This document shows positions 59,601 through 64,000 of a stretch of 64,000 bases of DNA, piece by piece. Position 1 is the first letter of the stretch. The number at the start of each line of letters is the position of its first letter. The position numbers and the translations under genes are program-made. The stretch spans positions 19,674,886 through 19,738,885 of the forward strand of contig NW_024881330.1 of NCBI RefSeq assembly GCF_018691265.1, read 5' to 3'. The notes under the pieces were generated by a model. It was not told the DNA's origin, ran no database searches, and was given only the letters and a program-made list of their open reading frames with translations. The DNA comes from Tyto alba (lineage: Eukaryota > Chordata > Aves > Strigiformes > Tytonidae).

Positions 59601-62600
59601 AGTCAATGTTTCAATTTTTTCCAACAGTTCTTTCCAAAACTTGGTATAAATCCTCAAAATGGGCAAGTTGTGCTGAGAGCACACACAGCCTGATGTTTTT
59701 ACATATTTTAAAGACAGTTTTTCATGGCTGGCTCTTTTTTATTTTTTCCTTTTGGTCATGATCTTGTTTCTACACAGACTGGACCCAAAATACAAAGTAA
59801 AAAGGTGTCTTCCCCATTGATTACAGCAGACATCAAATCAGACCCTAACCATGCAGACACAAGAAAGACTTCCTATCCTGTTATTCTTAGACATTAGAAA
59901 TATTTCCTTTCTAGCTGGACTGCACTTATAACACATCATTCTCATAAATTGGCCTCTGCTGTTGCCACTGCAGTAACACTCAGTTACAATTTGCTTCCCT
60001 GTCTTTTACTCCCTGACAGCCATAAATAACCTAGAACATTTTGTCAAAGATCTCTAGGAGTTCAAAGCCTATCCAGTCTGAGTGCTGGAAAACACACAGA
60101 CTAGGATAACTGATTTTTATTAAGGTAGAAACAAGGAATTAATGTATGCTGCTTTTTGTACAGTATCAATGATTATGCGTGGGCGCTCTTTTAAAATTAA
60201 TTGTTATCCCTAGCTTTTTGCTTTCCACACAGTGAACTCCCTCTGAGAAAGGTCAAATAATCTCCTTGACAACACAGCATTAATGGTCAGATCATTTTAT
60301 CACAGCTGAAATGATGTTAAATAGTGAAATACATATAGCTAAGGCTCATGGAGGCTGTGTGGATTTTCTACGTACCTGTAACCCATTGAAACATGCATCC
60401 TCTGAAATTTGTATGGGCATGAAGGCAGCAGGTTCCAGAAGCTTTAATCTTGCTTCACAAGGGAGCTTCATGGAGGCAGAGCCACCAAATCCAGGGGGCT
60501 CTGAAGCCGCATGTTCAAGGCTGGAACAAAAATGGGTATGAACAGAGATACAATAGTTTTAGGCATCACATCTCTTATATTTCAAAAATAAAAGTGCAGC
60601 AGCTATCTGTCAGACTTGCCCTCTCTATGTGGCCAGTGATCCTGCGGACATCCTGCTTGCCCGTGCAGCGTTGAGAAGCTGTTTCCCCTCACAATGAATG
60701 AGTCAGTTTGGAAAAGGTGCTCTTTCTCAAGAAACATCACTCAGTTTTCAGAGTCCCCAGACAAAAGAAACTGCCATTTTTGTTTACAACAAGATTTTAT
60801 TATGCAAACATAATAGACATAGCCAAAGCTGGAAGCATTCCTATCTGCCTGTTGTTTGAACACCAGTCAAACAGCAGATAAAATAGATGAGAGCTACCAA
60901 AAGGATTCAAAAACTCAAGGTTAAAATTCTTAGAATGAAGATGCAACTGTATGTGGATGTGCAACTGGGCACAGTGTTGCCATACCATAACTTTTTGAAA
61001 AGCTGCCCAAGCTAGAGCAGAGCAGGAATCTTCACAGATCTGAATTTCTCTGAATCTTTAGCTTTGTTGGGAGTCTGTAGTTATGAAGTACCAAAGGGAT
61101 TGTTTTTTTTTCATTGTCACATCTCCCTGCATTATTTCATTAGAGCTGCACCAGAGTTTTTCCAAAATACGATCAGCTTGTGGTGAATAGGCAGGCTGGC
61201 ACTGTGAAGGCTCTAGCGAGTAGTGTGTAGAGGGGTCCCTTTCAGCAACTGTAATCTTCTGAGAGTCCTTACCCTAAAACCATGGTGAATTCCCCAAGAC
61301 CGATCTCATCAGTAGAGACAAGGGGTCTGAACAGACCATCGGTCCTGGCACAGGAGCACTTCCATTAATCCTAACTCAGAACTGCAAACACCATCACTTG
61401 CATGGGACAAAGGATAAACCATGAGAAAGCTCTCTCAACAGGTCATGGCTACACCAAAGGAGTTTCCAGAATGCTCTAGAAATTGCCCCATAGCATGTCT
61501 GAGATCCTTGCGCAGACCACAGCTTTGTTTTGCTGACAAGAATAAGCACTTTCATCATAAAGGACTCAAAACTTATTTAGCAAGCTATTTACAGTACACA
61601 TATCATTAATTTTACAGAATAAATGATCTGAGAACGGCAATTTCAGACAGAATTGATCAAACTGTTTCAGAGGAGTTTCAATTGCTACTAAAAAATCTTC
61701 TGCAAAGTCTATTTCATGTTGCTTATCATGCAACAATAAGTCGATTAGGATAATGCTTTGTTTGGATGCAAAGAGGAGGCATTAGAATAAATTAAAAAGA
61801 AGTCCAGAGAAGTCTCCAGAATATCATTTATATATTTTATCTTGTCCATCTGTATCAACATCTCTTACCCATGAAATGCAACTACCTGTGACTCGTTCAA
61901 AGCAAATAAGGAAAAGACAAAATTCAGTGTCAAAGCAAAGTAAAGGGTCTACAGCAGACATCCTCCATGGCTTTGCACTCAGGACTTTAGTCAAAAAATA
62001 CAGGAAAGGAAAACAACAGAGTTGTTAACAGACAACAGTTCTCATGTCAAGGTAAAAAACCCCAAACAACAAAACAGAGTTTCAGGGTATTGTAGAAAAA
62101 AAAAAGTTTTGAAAAGAAAGAAAGCCCTGGAGTGAAATTCAAGGGCTATGCAATTACAGAAAAGAAAAACGGAAATGATTTATTGGCCTCAAGTCAATGA
62201 AGATATTATCATGCAGAATGAGTCACAGCTGAAGAGATGCCCTTCTAAAACACGTCTTCTTTTATGGGAGAAGCACAGCCTGCCAGAAAAATAAGAAACC
62301 TGTGAAAATGTAATAGGTAGCTGTTACGACTTTTTTGCTATGTATTAAAGGTGTTTGGAAACACTTCAGTGACACTTCCATCAGTCAAAAAAGTTGTTAT
62401 TTCTTCTAAACAAAAAAAAAGAAAAAAACACACATGAAAATGTACTACAAGAGAGTGGCCAGGGATTGTGCTGGAGACCTAGACTCAGCCTCCTCACAGA
62501 GACTTGCATTTCTCCATGTCCACTTCACACGGGCTGCAGCAATTTGTACTAAAAAAATAGACCCAGGGAGAGTGACCCACCAGCTTTCTGCTTACTACCT

Positions 62601-63704
62601 CTTCTTAGTTCACTAATTTTAACACTAGATTCTGCTGTTTCCCTAAAATATGAAGATTTTAGTCCCTGCTCTGCTTAACTTTGTGGAGAAGCAGGTCTTG
62701 CTGTCAGTGATCTACTTATGTGGTGAAATAGAAGTAACAAGAAGAATCTCTAATTTTTTTCTGGAGATAAACAATATTTATCATGCAGTTCTATCATGTA
62801 TTACCCTGTAACAAAGAGAAATAGCTTTTTCTTGTTCTATTGGATGCTGTCATTTCTATATCTAGACTTAATGGTGTTTAGCTGTAACCAGATATTGATG
62901 AAATACACTGGGGGCCTGATCTCATAAGGATCAGGAGATTGTTGAGTAGAGTCAGTGCTGACAGTTCTTAGATTGTTATTTTCCTAAAACTAAATAAATG
63001 TCTTTCTGGTTAAAAGTGCAACAATATCAGACTTGGTTTCTGTGCATCCATAAACCTCAGATAAATAAAATACCCCTCATAGAAAAATTTGAATGACATA
63101 AAAACTTCCAAGGGCAGTGAGGAATAATACATGATTATAAGCTACTGTAGATATTTTTCCATGTGACGTGTCAGCTTGATGTGAGAATTGAAGTAGTAAC
63201 TTTCTCAACCCCTTGTGGAAAACAAAAGAGTTCTACACATCGGTTCTGCACTCTGATTTCCTCCAGGGAGGAAATGTCTTGAGGAAAATTTGAAATTTGC
63301 TCACATACTGTGAGCTAGATCTCCTTTGTTGTGTTTTTTTTTGTTTTTTTTTTTTTTTTTTTTTAGAAAACAGAACTAAGGTGGTTTCTTATTTTAAAAT
63401 TGAACTATATTTAAAAATATCATGTATAAGAGAGGTCTGAAAGAAATGGAAATAACCGTTCCCTTTGCAACAGTTCCTGTAACAAGGGAAAACACTCATG
63501 CTATGTGAGCAGAAGTTAGCAAAGTAATACAGCCTTTGTGGTTATAAAGACATTGTTACATTTGTAAATGCATATTTTCCTGGAAATAATAGTACATATC
63601 AATGAGAACTTTAAAAAAAAAAAATTTTAAAAGCAATCATTTGTTTGATTCCTCCTCCCTCCCTACATACATACATTTCTCCAAGAACTATAAAACAAAC
63701 AAGG
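56696..63704. other. Intergenic DNA, nothing recognised
   Basis: AT-rich sequence with no supported gene. Low-complexity A runs occur near 62097 and 62410, and a poly-T tract at about 63326-63364. A GC-richer block at 58890-59160 has overlapping frames on both strands without recognisable content. Confidence 0.45.
63326..63364 (+). repeat. Poly-T tract
   Basis: A long T run interrupted by few G residues, ending TTTTAGAAAAC. It might be the reverse-strand poly(A) tail of a retroposed sequence, but no adjoining retrocopy was recognised. Confidence 0.85.
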
Positions 63705-64000
63705 ATAGAATAGAATGGTTTGAGTTGGAAGGGACCTTTAAAGGTCATCATATCCAACCCTCCTGCAGTGAGCAGGGATAATTTCAATGAGATCAGGTTC
63801 CTCATCCAATCTAGTCGGGAATGTTTCCAGGGATGGGGCATCCACCACCTCTCTGGGCAATCTGTTCCAGTTTTACAATACCCTCATTGTAAAAAATTTT
63901 TCTTATATCTAGTCTGAATCTACACTTTTTTAGTCTAAAACCATTACCCTTTGTTCTACCACTGCAGGCCCTATTAAAAAGTCTCCATCTTTCTTATAAA
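63705..64000 (-). mobile_element. CR1 LINE fragment, reverse orientation, cut by the window edge
   Basis: ATAGAATAGAATGGTTTGAG, TTGGAAGGGACCTTTAAAGG, AGGGATGGGGCATCCACCAC, CTCTCTGGGCAATCTGTTCC and AAAACCATTACCCTTTGTTC are the reverse complement of the CR1 3' region, beginning at its 3' end. The element continues past position 64000. Confidence 0.93.

Noticed and set aside
1..64000. Exons of TMEM74 or NUDCD1, usual vertebrate neighbours of TRHR
   Set aside because: No reading frame in the window resembles either; they probably lie outside the window.
1..64000. tRNA, rRNA, snRNA or CRISPR arrays
   Set aside because: No cloverleaf-type A/B boxes, rRNA core or regularly spaced direct repeats were recognised by eye.

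Overview
The window looks like avian nuclear DNA. It is AT-rich and gene-poor, and it carries several CR1 LINE fragments in both orientations plus long terminal repeats (LTRs) of endogenous retroviruses of kinds common in modern birds. The LTR families resemble those of Neoaves, and of passerines in particular, more than those of chicken, but this is recognition by eye and no database search was run. There is no operon structure, CRISPR array, tRNA or rRNA that I could identify.

One protein-coding gene is clear: TRHR, the thyrotropin-releasing hormone receptor (a class A GPCR), on the minus strand. The first coding exon (39273 down to 38479) encodes residues 1-265, covering the N-terminus, TM1-TM5 and most of the third intracellular loop. 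The second coding exon (26124 down to 25717) encodes residues 266-400, covering TM6, TM7 and the C-tail. A 12,354-bp phase-0 intron separates them, with a GT donor, an AG acceptor and a perfect TACTAAC branch-point match. A probable splice acceptor lies 60 bp upstream of the start codon, and a two-codon upstream ORF sits between it and the start.

Layout by region: 1-25.7 kb is the 3' flank of TRHR. It has no gene I can support, but holds a roughly 1-kb LTR (2.08-3.06 kb), a second-family LTR (15.94-16.49 kb), a CR1 (18.46-19.02 kb) and a deleted LTR (23.80-24.18 kb). 25.7-39.3 kb is TRHR, whose intron holds an LTR fragment, a compound TCTA/TCTG microsatellite, another LTR and an isolated CpG-rich island about 0.7-1.1 kb inside the donor. 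39.3-64 kb is the 5' flank: AT-rich, with possible ancient SINE/LINE2 remains, a candidate conserved non-coding tract, three CR1 fragments and a CR1 running off the right edge. Genes usually found near TRHR in vertebrates (TMEM74, NUDCD1) are not recognisable here, so TRHR is the only supported gene.

I found no convincing undescribed biological system. The items most worth a second look are the intronic CpG island, the minimal in-frame uORF of TRHR, a short signal-peptide-like ORF at 47.7 kb and a decayed-looking reading frame near 1.5 kb.
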